Shown: positions 37,339 through 45,783 of the stretch, one piece after another | Layout of the letters: every line of letters starts with the position of its first letter | How positions within the stretch are numbered: position 1 is the stretch's first letter | Origin: Methylumidiphilus sp963753955 | GTDB lineage: Bacteria; Pseudomonadota; Gammaproteobacteria; Methylococcales; Methylococcaceae | NCBI GenBank assembly: GCA_963753955.1 | Contig: CAVWEM010000008.1 | Coordinates: 310,001-374,000 of the forward strand | Direction of reading: 5' to 3' | Length of the DNA: 64,000 nt | Notes under the pieces: model-generated | Seen by the model: only the letters and a program-made list of their open reading frames with translations | The model's database searches: none | What the model was told of the DNA's origin: nothing | Position numbers and translations under genes: made by a program

Positions 37339-37878
37339 ATGCACCCCCAACTCGAAGAACTCCACCAAGACCATCTGAATCTGGCCAAAGTGCTGCGCCT
37401 TTTGGAAAAGCAGCTTGCGGACGTCAGGGCCGGGGAGCATATCGACCTCAACGCACTCAGCGAGATCGTCGATTACGTGGAAAGCTACCCGGACTTGTTC
37501 CACCACCAGCACGAGAATGTCATTTTTTCGGCCTACCTGGACCGTTGCGGAGACCGGCGCGACCTGTTTGAGCGGCTGCTGGAGGAACACGTGCGACTCC
37601 TCAAAAAAACCCACGAGATTCGCGAGCATATCCAACAATGGTGGCACGATTCGCCTGTGCCCAGGGAAAGGATCGCCGCCATCATCGCCGACTATCTGTG
37701 CCTGCAGTGGAACCACTTGAACCTCGAAGAAGATTCGGCCTTCGGCCTGTTGGATTTGGAACTCACCGCCGACGACTGGGAGCGCATCAAGGCGTCCGCG
37801 CCCACCGCGTCCGACCCCCTGTTCGGAAATCTGCTGCGGCAGCGCTTCGCGGGCATTTTCGACCAACTGGGCTTGTAA
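37339..37878 (+). CDS. Hemerythrin-domain protein
   Basis: The product is 179 residues, all helical. Metal-ligand pattern: HQDH near residues 9-12, YPDLFHHQHEN around 50-60, EEHVRLLKKTHE around 88-99 and a late YLCLQWNHLNLEED with the C-terminal ligands. This fits a di-iron hemerythrin-like fold that binds oxygen or senses redox state. A GGAGGTTTT site precedes the ATG. It stands alone between Anbu and a secreted protein gene. Confidence 0.9.
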   Translation: MHPQLEELHQDHLNLAKVLRLLEKQLADVRAGEHIDLNALSEIVDYVESYPDLFHHQHENVIFSAYLDRCGDRRDLFERLLEEHVRLLKKTHEIREHIQQWWHDSPVPRERIAAIIADYLCLQWNHLNLEEDSAFGLLDLELTADDWERIKASAPTASDPLFGNLLRQRFAGIFDQLGL

Positions 37879-38028
37879 ACCCAAAGCCCAGAAATTTTGG
37901 AAAGTTTTTAAAACACATTTTGAGGCATAATGGCTTGGCATCCCACTGGATGCCGCCTCCCTGTACGGGCATCGCCAACTGTCCGCCTTCTATGAAGAGC
38001 CTTTTTCATACTACCGATGGAAGCCGCC

Positions 38029-38802
38029 ATGAAACGATATGTCACATTTTGTCTGGGCGTCCACGCCTTGTCGATTGTTTTTGCCTCGGCCGCCAACGCC
38101 GACCCGGGCGGGCAATTGAACGTCACCTTCAAGAACTGCACTGAATTCGCCGGCGTCGCGCCCGTTGACGAAACGCGGGCCCGGGCGCTGGTTCCCGAGC
38201 GGTATTCGCTCGTCACGGATGCGAACGGGGCGAAACTCGTCGTGCGCGTGTCCGATTGCGCGAGCATTCAGGTCGGCGGGCAACCGGCCCAGCCCGGCAG
38301 GGTTGCCCATATCGGGATCATGATCGTCTCGCCCGACGGCACGGCCACCGACCCCAACACGTCCATCAACAACTATACGCTTTCCTATGCGAGCAATCTG
38401 TCGGCCCTGGTGTCGGGCCTGGGCAAGTGGGGCGTCCCCGCGGTGTTCGATGCAGGGTTGGCGTATGAGTTCGCGCCGTCACAGGGCCCCGCCGAACTTT
38501 ACGCGGCGGCGGCACCGGAGCTTGGCAATTCGCCGACTTGGTTCCTCTACGGCTCGGTCACGACCCCCACTATCCCCAGCCCTTTTCTTGCCAACTGGTG
38601 GTTCTTGTCGCGTAACTGGGAAGTCAAGATGGCGACGACTTTTCCGACCATTTACTTCGACTTCACTTCGGCGGTGTCCTTCTACACCTCGCGCAGCAAC
38701 GTGATCGGGCAACTGATCGGTGGCAACGTGATTGCGAATTTCCCGGTGAGCTACCGGGGCCAATACCCCGCGGCCCAAATGGCCGTGACGGTCTTGCCTT
38801 AG
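38029..38802 (+). CDS. Hypothetical secreted protein
   Basis: The product is 257 residues from the ATG at 38029, with GGAAG 10 bases upstream (ATG 38017 is an alternative). A signal peptide ends near residue 24 (ASAANADPG). The mature protein begins with NCTEFAGVAPVDETRARALV, which recalls the start of acetoacetate-decarboxylase-like beta-barrel proteins, but no catalytic Lys is evident. Role unknown. It is the last gene of the segment that separates the polyene blocks. Confidence 0.6.
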   Translation: MKRYVTFCLGVHALSIVFASAANADPGGQLNVTFKNCTEFAGVAPVDETRARALVPERYSLVTDANGAKLVVRVSDCASIQVGGQPAQPGRVAHIGIMIVSPDGTATDPNTSINNYTLSYASNLSALVSGLGKWGVPAVFDAGLAYEFAPSQGPAELYAAAAPELGNSPTWFLYGSVTTPTIPSPFLANWWFLSRNWEVKMATTFPTIYFDFTSAVSFYTSRSNVIGQLIGGNVIANFPVSYRGQYPAAQMAVTVLP

Positions 38803-38907
38803 CCAAACCCAGGCTTCAGCCCTGGCATGCGGGGCTGTTGCCAACTTATCAGTGAAACCCCGGAAAGGAATCGGATTGACTGCCGGGTAGTGCGAATCTC
38901 ACGTTAA

Positions 38908-39726
38908 TCAGGGCGGGTGTTGATTTGCAAGGGTCACCGTGCGCAGCTTGGCCCTGGCGATGGCATCCAACAAGGGGGGCAGCACTTCGAGGATGACGGG
39001 CTTGCCAGCCTCGGTCCGGGCGGCGTTGCCATCATGCAGCAACAAAATATCCCCCGCCTGCAAACCATCCAACAATTTCGCCAACACCACCTGGGGATTG
39101 CGCTCGCGGGTGTCGAATCCCCGCCGGGTCCAACTGGCCAGTTGCAGGCCGAGTCGGCTCAACACGGGATCCAGCAAAGGGTTGCGCAAGCCAGCCGGCG
39201 CGCGAAAAAAAACCGGGCGGATGCCGGTGATGGAGGCCAGGATTTCTTGGGCGGCTTCCAGTTCAGAGAAATACCCCCCCAGACCCAGCAGTGAAAAGTA
39301 GTGCCTATGCCTCATGCTATGGTTTTCCACCGCATGGCCCCGCGCAACGATCTCCCGGCACACATCCGGATGGCTTCGCGCCTTTTCGCCAATGCAGAAG
39401 AAAGTGGCTTTCGCTCCATGGCGGTCGAGCATGTCTAGGACGGCAAGAGTGACAGTGGGATCCGGGCCATCGTCAATCGTGATGGCAATCTCCCCTCTAG
39501 CGGCGGAGGCGGGCGGCAGCGAAGTCCAGTTCAATCCCAACCAGGCGCAACGAGGCCAGAGTCCGGCAAGGGTCATGGCCATATGGTCGGCGGCGATGGC
39601 GCTGATGGCCCAAAGCCATAGACCGGGCCAGACAGCCGTCGCCGCCACCGCCGCGATAGTGAACAGGAAGGAGCCTATGACGAGTGGGGCCGGCCGCCAA
39701 TGGCGGTAAGCAGAGAGAGGACTCAT
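38908..39726 (-). CDS. Polysaccharide deacetylase (NodB homology)
   Basis: The product is 272 residues from the ATG at 39726, which overlaps the dehydrogenase stop (ATGA). Two or three hydrophobic segments occupy residues 12-50, so the enzyme is membrane-bound. NodB motifs are intact: TIDDGPDP (motif 1), ENHSMRHRH (metal His pair), FRAPAGLRNP (motif 3) and LLLHDGN near the C-terminus. It would remove an N- or O-acyl group from a carbohydrate or related substrate. Translational coupling to the adenylation/dehydrogenase genes suggests it modifies the glycan part of the same product. Confidence 0.85.
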   Translation of the reverse strand: MSPLSAYRHWRPAPLVIGSFLFTIAAVAATAVWPGLWLWAISAIAADHMAMTLAGLWPRCAWLGLNWTSLPPASAARGEIAITIDDGPDPTVTLAVLDMLDRHGAKATFFCIGEKARSHPDVCREIVARGHAVENHSMRHRHYFSLLGLGGYFSELEAAQEILASITGIRPVFFRAPAGLRNPLLDPVLSRLGLQLASWTRRGFDTRERNPQVVLAKLLDGLQAGDILLLHDGNAARTEAGKPVILEVLPPLLDAIARAKLRTVTLANQHPP

Positions 39727-40838
39727 AGCCTGTCGGATGGGGGACTGCCCCGGTAAGCGTCGCCGGTGCCGAGCAAGGCGGCGATGAGGTTCTTCTGCAC
39801 TTCCGAACTGCCGGAAAACAGCCGGCCCGCCAGCGCGTCGCGCACAAGGCCGGCCATTGCGCCTCCCGGTTCCAGGCCGGCCGCGCCCATGATGTGCGCC
39901 GCGTCCAAGCTGGATTGCAAAAACGCCTCGGCGGCGTAGAGCTTGGTTTGCGCCGAGGCCAGGGTTAGCCTTTGGCCTGCGTCGCAAAGCCTCGCACATT
40001 CTTGAAGCCATAGATCGACGGTGTCCAAGCGCAGTTTCATGTCGGCGATGCGATGGCTGATAGCCTGGTGGCGGCCTAGGTGGACGCCGCCGGAGCGCCT
40101 GTCCCGGCTTTGGCGGACGGCCTCGGCCAACTGCCATTCCATGATGCCGGCGATTCCGGCAAACACAAAGGCCCGCTCGTACTCCAATGCCTTTTGGATC
40201 ATCTGCGCCCCCGCCCCGGCCTTGCCCAGCAGGCGTGTGGCATCAAGCCGGCAATCCTTCATCAGGACGCTGCCGGTGGCGCTGCCCGTGCAGGCCTCCA
40301 AGGCACCCTCGCGGCTGAAGCCGCAACCGGGATCTTCGCGGGAAACCAGGAAAGCCGTGATCCGCCCTTCCAGCTTGGCATAGACCACCAGCCAGTCCGC
40401 AAGCGGGACGTTGGTGATATAGCGTTTTTCCCCGTTCAAGACGAAGCCCTCGCCGCTGCGTTCGGCGCGGCTGGCCATGGCCTGCACATCCGAGCCGCAG
40501 CCAGGCTCCGTGATGGCATGGCCGCCCAACCATTCCCCGGCCAGCAGCTTAGGCAAGAATTTTATTTGCTGCGCCTCGTTCCCATATAAAAGGACGGGGA
40601 ACACCGATCCCCACAAATGGGCGTTCGCCATCAAAACCAGGCCGGTGTCCCGGCTGGCCCCACCTAGCCGGCGGTGGGTCTGGCATAAGTCTTTGAAACC
40701 GTCGCCAAACCCGCCAAAATGCTGCGGGAGCGCATGGAGGAACGCGCCTTGATCCGCGACGGCGTGGAAACGGGACAGGATTTGCGTTGCGTCGGGCGGG
40801 CCGGCGCAAGGAAGCAAACCGGCAAATTCCAGGTTCAT
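39723..40838 (-). CDS. Acyl-CoA dehydrogenase-like flavoenzyme, candidate prolyl-carrier-protein oxidase
   Basis: The product is 371 residues. The ACAD fold is clear: ITEPGCGSDVQAMASRAER (FAD/substrate loop), GEKRYITN and the late RLFSGSSEVQKN. The usual medium-chain catalytic Glu (Y-E-G) is Ser here, but Glu221 in LEYERAFVFAGIAGIM sits at the position used by isovaleryl-CoA dehydrogenase. The L-prolyl-carrier oxidases of pyrrole pathways (PltE, RedW) belong to this branch. Its gene overlaps the adenylation gene by 4 bases. Proposed role: oxidise a carrier-bound amino acid, most likely proline to pyrrole-2-carboxylate. This is inference. Confidence 0.7.
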   Translation of the reverse strand: MNLEFAGLLPCAGPPDATQILSRFHAVADQGAFLHALPQHFGGFGDGFKDLCQTHRRLGGASRDTGLVLMANAHLWGSVFPVLLYGNEAQQIKFLPKLLAGEWLGGHAITEPGCGSDVQAMASRAERSGEGFVLNGEKRYITNVPLADWLVVYAKLEGRITAFLVSREDPGCGFSREGALEACTGSATGSVLMKDCRLDATRLLGKAGAGAQMIQKALEYERAFVFAGIAGIMEWQLAEAVRQSRDRRSGGVHLGRHQAISHRIADMKLRLDTVDLWLQECARLCDAGQRLTLASAQTKLYAAEAFLQSSLDAAHIMGAAGLEPGGAMAGLVRDALAGRLFSGSSEVQKNLIAALLGTGDAYRGSPPSDRL

Positions 40839-42295
40839 TGTTGGGTCTCCAGCAAGGTGCGCACTTTTTGATAATCGAGCTTGCCATTGGGCAATCGGGG
40901 CAATTCTTCCAAGGCGACGAAGCGGCTAGGCTGCATGTAAGGCGGTAATTGCCGGGCCAGATTATTGCGGATTTCGCCGATAGTCATTGCAGGCGCAAGA
41001 CAAAGAGCGAGCGCCGGCCGCTGGCCGGCCGTGGGGTCGTCAACACCGACGATGGCACAGCCCTTCACACCGGCCATGGCATTGACGGAGGCTTCGATCT
41101 CCGCCGGCTCGACCCGGTGGCCCGAGCATTTGAGCATCCGGCCCAGCCGGCCATGGAAGCAGTATTCGCCATTCTCCAAGCTGACGCGGTCACCGGTGGG
41201 ATACCAACCCTCGCCCAACCCTCCCCCGCCGGGAGAGGGCTTTTTAGAAAAGGGCCGCAACCGGCCCCCGTTCCAATAGCCACTGGCGAGGGTTGGCCCG
41301 CGCACCCAGAGTTCGCCGGTCTCATCCTGGATGTGCAGTTCGCAGCCTGCGGCGGGCAGGCCGATGGGGATGGGCCGATCCGGTTCCAGCCGCGCACGAT
41401 CCACCGGCCAGTGGCAGCACACATTGGTTTCGGTGGGGCCGAAAAAATTACACAGCGTTGTCTGCGGCAGGCTGGCGGCCAAGTCGATCAGGGCCGGGGT
41501 GGGGAACACCTCGCCGGCGAAGATCAGAAAACGCAAACGTTCCAAAGGCGTTTGCGCCAGATTGCCCTTGTAGGCCAGGAAGGCCAGCAGGGAAGGGACG
41601 GTGTACCAACCGCTGATGGCTTGCCCTTGAAGCCAGGCGCTGAGTCGGGCCGGGGCCAGGGTCAGGTTGGAGGGGACGAAATGCAGGCTGGCCCCAATCC
41701 CAAGCACGGCATAAAGATCAAATGTGGACAGGTCGAAGAAGAACGGCGCGCTGCTGGCGATGCGGTCGGCGGCGCTCAGATCCACCCAGTCGGCGGCCCA
41801 ACGGGCGAAAGCCGAAATCGCGCCGTGGCTTAGGGCCACACCACGCGGCGATCCAGTGGAGCCGGAGGTATAGAGGATGGCCGCAAGCGAATTGGCTTGG
41901 ATTTCGACCGGTTGCGTCTTCGCCTCGGGGCAGGAGGCGATGTCCAGCCATAATCCTTGCCCGACCCAAGCAGGCGCGTCACCCAGGCCCAACACTGCGG
42001 AGACTTCCGCATCGGCGACGATAAAGGCCAAGCGGGGCGGCGGATTTTTCAAGTCCAGCGGCACATAGCCGGCGCCCGCCAGCAACACGCCGAAAACCGC
42101 GATGGCCGCGTCGATACCGCGATCCAGGTGGAGGGCGACAGGCTGGCCGGGCTGCACCCCTTTCTTTTGCAAGCAGGCCGCGACAGATCGCGCCCGCGCC
42201 AACAATTCCCCGTAGCTTATATGGCGGCCATTCTCAACCAAGGCCACGGCCGCCGGCCGGTTCTTCAATTGCCGCAGAAACGGTTCCAACAACAT
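40835..42295 (-). CDS. Stand-alone amino-acid adenylation enzyme (PltF-like)
   Basis: The product is 486 residues. NRPS-type core motifs: ILYTSGSTGSPRGVALSH (A3), FFFDLSTFDLY (A4), NFFGPTETNVC (A5), YPTGDRV (A7) and PNGKLDYQKV with the A10 Lys. Hand alignment with the GrsA Phe domain gives pocket residues D, L, F, Y, I, A, F, V, C plus the invariant Lys. That is close to what I remember for proline-activating PltF-type enzymes. A REP-like palindrome is inserted in frame near residues 347-362 (41205-41250), giving a GGGG-rich loop before A7. Probably loads an amino acid on the carrier at 43591-43830. Confidence 0.75.
   Translation of the reverse strand: MLLEPFLRQLKNRPAAVALVENGRHISYGELLARARSVAACLQKKGVQPGQPVALHLDRGIDAAIAVFGVLLAGAGYVPLDLKNPPPRLAFIVADAEVSAVLGLGDAPAWVGQGLWLDIASCPEAKTQPVEIQANSLAAILYTSGSTGSPRGVALSHGAISAFARWAADWVDLSAADRIASSAPFFFDLSTFDLYAVLGIGASLHFVPSNLTLAPARLSAWLQGQAISGWYTVPSLLAFLAYKGNLAQTPLERLRFLIFAGEVFPTPALIDLAASLPQTTLCNFFGPTETNVCCHWPVDRARLEPDRPIPIGLPAAGCELHIQDETGELWVRGPTLASGYWNGGRLRPFSKKPSPGGGGLGEGWYPTGDRVSLENGEYCFHGRLGRMLKCSGHRVEPAEIEASVNAMAGVKGCAIVGVDDPTAGQRPALALCLAPAMTIGEIRNNLARQLPPYMQPSRFVALEELPRLPNGKLDYQKVRTLLETQQ
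41205..41250. repeat. REP-like palindrome inside the adenylation gene
   Basis: The CCCTCTCCC-type palindrome (arms CCTCCCCC and GGGAGAGG with one mismatch) lies in frame in the coding sequence and is translated as the loop KKPSPGGGGLGEG. Homologous adenylation enzymes need no such loop at this point. Confidence 0.65.
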
Positions 42296-42298
42296 GGC

Positions 42299-43591
42299 TT
42301 AAGCCCCGTCGGTTTCCAGCAATTCGGCGTCCATCCGCTGCATGACCGCCTCCAGCCAAGTCTCGTCCACCGCCGGATGCAGGTAGCTATAGGACAGGGC
42401 GAGCCGTCCGTCCAACTGACCGGCCAACAGGGCCAGGCCCGGCGGCAGGGTCATCCAGCATAGATGCGACATGCCGGTGACGGGTACGCCGAGAAAGCCT
42501 TGCTTCCCCCAGGACAGGTCGCCGATATCGGAAAACCATAGCGAACTCAATTCGCCGCCGCTATGCTGTTTGCGCAAGAACTTGGCATAGCGGGCCGGAG
42601 ACAGCCATTGGCCCAGCCACATCAAAGGCAAGTAGGCCAGATCCAACTCCTCCCGCACGATGTGCCGGTTCTGCGCCAGCAAATGCTCGAACAAGCCTTT
42701 CCGCTCCCGGGCCTGCTCGCGGGTGGCGCGGGCGAACAAACAGCCCACATGGTTGCCGAACACCGGGGTGGGGGCGTTCTGGCGGCGCAGGTTGAAGGCG
42801 TAGGGAATGCAATAGCCCGCCTTGGCGGCAGGGGGCCCCACTTGTTCCATGGCCCGCATGAAGCAGCCGAGATAATACAAGGTACGTCCGGCTAGGCCGG
42901 TGTTGTGCTGGGCCAGACGGGCGATGCGCTTGGACTCTTCCGCGCCGAAGCGCCGCACTTTAAGGCGGAGGGCTTGCGGGCCTTGCTCCACTTGCGTGGG
43001 CAGGCAACTATCCAAGCTATTGACTTCGCTGTTGTGGCGCTTGGCCTTGAGGAACAGGCCGAGCTTTTTCCAGAAACCCCACTGGGCCAGCTTGGCTTCG
43101 ATCACAGACGGCGATTCTTTGAAGGCATCCGGTCGGTCAGAGGCAAGGAAATCGAGCAGGATCTTCGCTCCACGGGCATCCAGCAGCGGATGGTTCCAGT
43201 CCAATAGCAAGGTCCCACCGGTTCCGCCGACAATCCAGTGCAGGGTCAGCGGCAGGGATTCCGGGCGATTGAAAATCTCTAAAATGATGCACCGGGTTTC
43301 CTTTTCCGCCTCCTTGCCTTCATGGCATTGATGGCGTTCCAGCAGGATGTGGCGACCCGTGGCCACCCAGGCATGGCGCTTGCCTTGGCGCTCGATCCGG
43401 GCCGAGGCCTGGGGGAACCGATCCACCAACAGATCCAGCCGTTCTTGCAGGCGTTCCAGATCGGGCTCGGCGGCCAGTTCCAGGGCGAACCCCCCATAGC
43501 CGCCCGGCATCCCAGCCTGCCGGATTTCCTGGTCGAGCACATAGGTGAAATAATCGGCGGGGTTGAAGAGGAGAGGGGGCGCGTCTTTCAT
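42299..43591 (-). CDS. Condensation-domain-like acyltransferase
   Basis: The product is 430 residues from the ATG at 43591, which overlaps the carrier-protein stop; an upstream ATG at 43618 lies within the carrier gene. The motif DWNHPLLDARGAKILLDFL contains the H-x-x-x-D core of condensation and wax-ester-synthase-type enzymes, with Asn in place of the first His. The C-terminal half contains the bridging segment FGNHVGCLFARA. It probably transfers the carrier-bound acyl group to an amine or hydroxyl acceptor. The stand-alone form next to a free carrier protein and adenylation enzyme is notable. Confidence 0.65.
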   Translation of the reverse strand: MKDAPPLLFNPADYFTYVLDQEIRQAGMPGGYGGFALELAAEPDLERLQERLDLLVDRFPQASARIERQGKRHAWVATGRHILLERHQCHEGKEAEKETRCIILEIFNRPESLPLTLHWIVGGTGGTLLLDWNHPLLDARGAKILLDFLASDRPDAFKESPSVIEAKLAQWGFWKKLGLFLKAKRHNSEVNSLDSCLPTQVEQGPQALRLKVRRFGAEESKRIARLAQHNTGLAGRTLYYLGCFMRAMEQVGPPAAKAGYCIPYAFNLRRQNAPTPVFGNHVGCLFARATREQARERKGLFEHLLAQNRHIVREELDLAYLPLMWLGQWLSPARYAKFLRKQHSGGELSSLWFSDIGDLSWGKQGFLGVPVTGMSHLCWMTLPPGLALLAGQLDGRLALSYSYLHPAVDETWLEAVMQRMDAELLETDGA

Positions 43592-43830
43592 CAGGCCCGA
43601 CCGGCTTGCCGTATCCATTTTTCCAGCGCGTTAAGGCTTTGGACATTTTGCGGTTCGATTTCCGTATCCGGCAGGATCACGCCGAACGCCTTTTCGGCGA
43701 ACATGATGAGGCGCATGATCCCCATGCTGTCCAGCCCAGCCTCCAACAGGTTATCGTCATCGCCGAAAGACGCAGGGTCTTCATGATAAATGAGTTCGGC
43801 GAAGATGAAATTTTTTAGCTTTTCTTTCAT
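43591..43830 (-). CDS. Peptidyl/acyl carrier protein of the adenylation operon
   Basis: The product is 79 residues from the ATG at 43830; a TTG at 43845 is an alternative start. The attachment site is Ser35 in LEAGLDSMGIMRL, which has Met after Ser like many stand-alone peptidyl carriers and unlike the three DSIDA-type ACPs of the polyene blocks. It is the first gene of the leftward operon, so it is the likely partner of the adenylation enzyme. Confidence 0.85.
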   Translation of the reverse strand: MKEKLKNFIFAELIYHEDPASFGDDDNLLEAGLDSMGIMRLIMFAEKAFGVILPDTEIEPQNVQSLNALEKWIRQAGRA

Positions 43831-44015
43831 GGGCTTATCAGGCAATTAAAGGCGGGGTGAAAGATATTATACCGGCGAAGATATTGCATACCAAGTGTTT
43901 TTTGTTTTCAGGGCTAGCCAGGTTTCCATTGACGGCAGGACTTTATAATATATCTTAAAATTTTGAATTAAAAAGTAAACATCAAAGGTGGAAGGATCAA
44001 AACGTCTTTTCTTTG

Positions 44016-44618
44016 CTATCTTCTCGGCCTTCTGTTGAAATAAATCAATCCTTGCTTTAGGCGGAACCGAAAGGGATGGAAGGCAAAACCCCAGCGCGGA
44101 ACTTTGCGGCGGTAGTCCCGAAATGACTCGCCGAACCGGGTGCCGAGGACGGGTTCCTCGTAAAAAACGACAAAACAATGGAAGGTAAGAGCGAACGTGG
44201 CCGCATAGGCTGAAAGGCCAAGGACTGGAAACAGCAAACACTCGGCCAAGAGAACGAGGAGCATGCCGAAGTACATGGGGTTGCGCAACCAACGATAAGG
44301 CCCGGTCACGACTAGCTTTTTTGGCGGGCCGATAGGGGCGGGCGTCCCCAAGCCTTGGACTGCGAAGTCCCAAGCGCAGCGGAGGTAGATGGCCACACCC
44401 AAGAGGATGCAGGCACCGGCGGGATTGGCTAGAGTCAGGTTTGCCGACCGCAAGCTGATGCCCGAGTACGAAAGGAGCGCGTAGGGGAAGTACAGAGTCA
44501 CTGCGCCAGGCACTAGGACAGTGAAGAGCATGGACTTGAAAGCCAGGAAAAAACGCACGTATGGGCCTGTTGGGATGGGGTAGCGGACAGATCGAAGAGT
44601 AGCAATTTTGGCATCCAT
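44016..44618 (-). CDS. Isoprenylcysteine-carboxyl-methyltransferase-like membrane methyltransferase
   Basis: The product is 200 residues from the ATG at 44618. Four or five hydrophobic segments are visible. The C-terminal catalytic region has GPYRWLRNPMYFGMLLV, LFYEEP-type VVFYEEPVLGTRFG and FRDYRRKVPRW, the standard SAM-binding pattern of ICMT/PEMT enzymes. It could methylate a lipid-linked or phenolic group, in keeping with the methylated head groups known for aryl polyenes, but the substrate is unknown. It lies between the two biosynthetic operons, divergent from the second polyene block. Confidence 0.8.
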   Translation of the reverse strand: MDAKIATLRSVRYPIPTGPYVRFFLAFKSMLFTVLVPGAVTLYFPYALLSYSGISLRSANLTLANPAGACILLGVAIYLRCAWDFAVQGLGTPAPIGPPKKLVVTGPYRWLRNPMYFGMLLVLLAECLLFPVLGLSAYAATFALTFHCFVVFYEEPVLGTRFGESFRDYRRKVPRWGFAFHPFRFRLKQGLIYFNRRPRR

Positions 44619-44896
44619 TGCCGTCCAATCCAAGCGTTTTTGAACCTTGTGGGAATATTGTGTAATATAGTGTGCCTCCTAAACGCCCCATCAACGCTTG
44701 AAGCAGGGCTTGGGCGCCGGAGCAGGGCATTCTCCGCCGCTTCCAAATTGGATGGCATTAGCCATCGACAAACGTCAAATATATTGCTTGTCTTGCGTTA
44801 TATTCCCGCCTGTCGCCCAGATATTGAATGGAGCATAAGGCGGTTGAAGCCCCATCGACTCCGCCTGAAAATCTATCAAAAGGTATTTAACCCTCC
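44619..44896. promoter_or_regulatory. Divergent promoter region of the second polyene block
   Basis: 278 bases between the leftward methyltransferase gene and the rightward ACP gene. Must contain both promoters. No operator, riboswitch or terminator could be recognised. Confidence 0.4.
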
Positions 44897-45160
44897 ATGG
44901 CTGATGACTTGATCAACCAATTGAAAACCATGCTTATCGAAGGCTTGCGCCTGGAAGACATCGCGCCTGAAGACCTTTCCCCCGACGCGGCATTGTTCGG
45001 CGGCGGGCTGGGCCTGGATTCCATCGATGCACTGGAAATCGGCGTGATGCTAGATCGTCAATACGGCATCAAAATCACTTCTGGCGACGAACGCAACAAC
45101 CAGATTTTCGTCTCCCTGCGGTCTTTGGCGGAATTCGTCGCCGCCAACCGCGCCCGCTAA
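44897..45160 (+). CDS. Acyl carrier protein 3
   Basis: The product is 87 residues with attachment Ser42 in GLGLDSIDALEIG. It closely resembles ACP 1 at 25730 (same GLGLDSIDALE core and similar length), which indicates a duplication within the locus. It is the first gene of the second rightward polyene block, 2 bases before the membrane protein gene. Confidence 0.9.
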   Translation: MADDLINQLKTMLIEGLRLEDIAPEDLSPDAALFGGGLGLDSIDALEIGVMLDRQYGIKITSGDERNNQIFVSLRSLAEFVAANRAR

Positions 45161-45162
45161 GC

Positions 45163-45783
45163 ATGGCCGGCCTAGCCAAGGCGGTCGGCATCGCCTCTCT
45201 TCTCGTTGCCTATCCCTTCCTCAGCGCTTATCTGGCCCGGCAGGGGTTCGCCAGCCTGGAGTTGCTGGTGTTTGCCTTGATGACCCTGTCGCGGGGGCTC
45301 AAGTCTAGGAAGCCGGTATTGCGCCTAGGCTCCCTCCTGTTGGCCACCTTGTTGTTGGGGGGGGCGTATTTCGCCAACGCCTATTTCATCTGGCTGGTTC
45401 CGTCCTTTGCCTATTTGTGGCTGACGGCCTTGTTCGGGCATACCCTGTTCTCGCCCCCCTCCTTGTGCGAACGGCTCGTGCGTTTGCAGTATCCGGAATT
45501 CAAGCCCGGCATCGCAGAATATCTGCGCGGGCTGACCTGGGTTTGGACGCTCTTCTTCGCTGTGAATGCGGTGTTCTGCGCCTTGCTCCCCGTCCTCGCC
45601 GGGCAAAGGGCCTGGACCATCTATACCGGCGTGCTGGTCTATGGATTGATGGGTTTGCTCGGGGTGGGGGAATGGATCTACCGTCCCCACCGCTTTCCGG
45701 ATCTCGACATTCCCCCTATGCTGGAGACCGTCAAAGTCATGGCGCGGGATGGCCATCAGGTGTTCAAGGATCTTGGGTCATGA
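45163..45783 (+). CDS. Integral membrane protein, ApeG-like paralogue
   Basis: The product is 206 residues with about five hydrophobic segments. The motif SPPSLCERLVRLQYPEF corresponds to that of the paralogue at 26249, and the N-terminal AYPFLSAYL also matches. The C-terminus has a longer hydrophilic tail (FPDLDIPPMLETVKVMARDG). Two copies of this rarely described protein in one locus parallel the ACP duplication. The gene overlaps the LolA-like gene by 4 bases. Confidence 0.75.
   Translation: MAGLAKAVGIASLLVAYPFLSAYLARQGFASLELLVFALMTLSRGLKSRKPVLRLGSLLLATLLLGGAYFANAYFIWLVPSFAYLWLTALFGHTLFSPPSLCERLVRLQYPEFKPGIAEYLRGLTWVWTLFFAVNAVFCALLPVLAGQRAWTIYTGVLVYGLMGLLGVGEWIYRPHRFPDLDIPPMLETVKVMARDGHQVFKDLGS

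Noticed and set aside
38029..38802. Acetoacetate decarboxylase
   Set aside because: Only the N-terminal strand resembles that fold. I saw no catalytic Lys context, so the gene is left as hypothetical.
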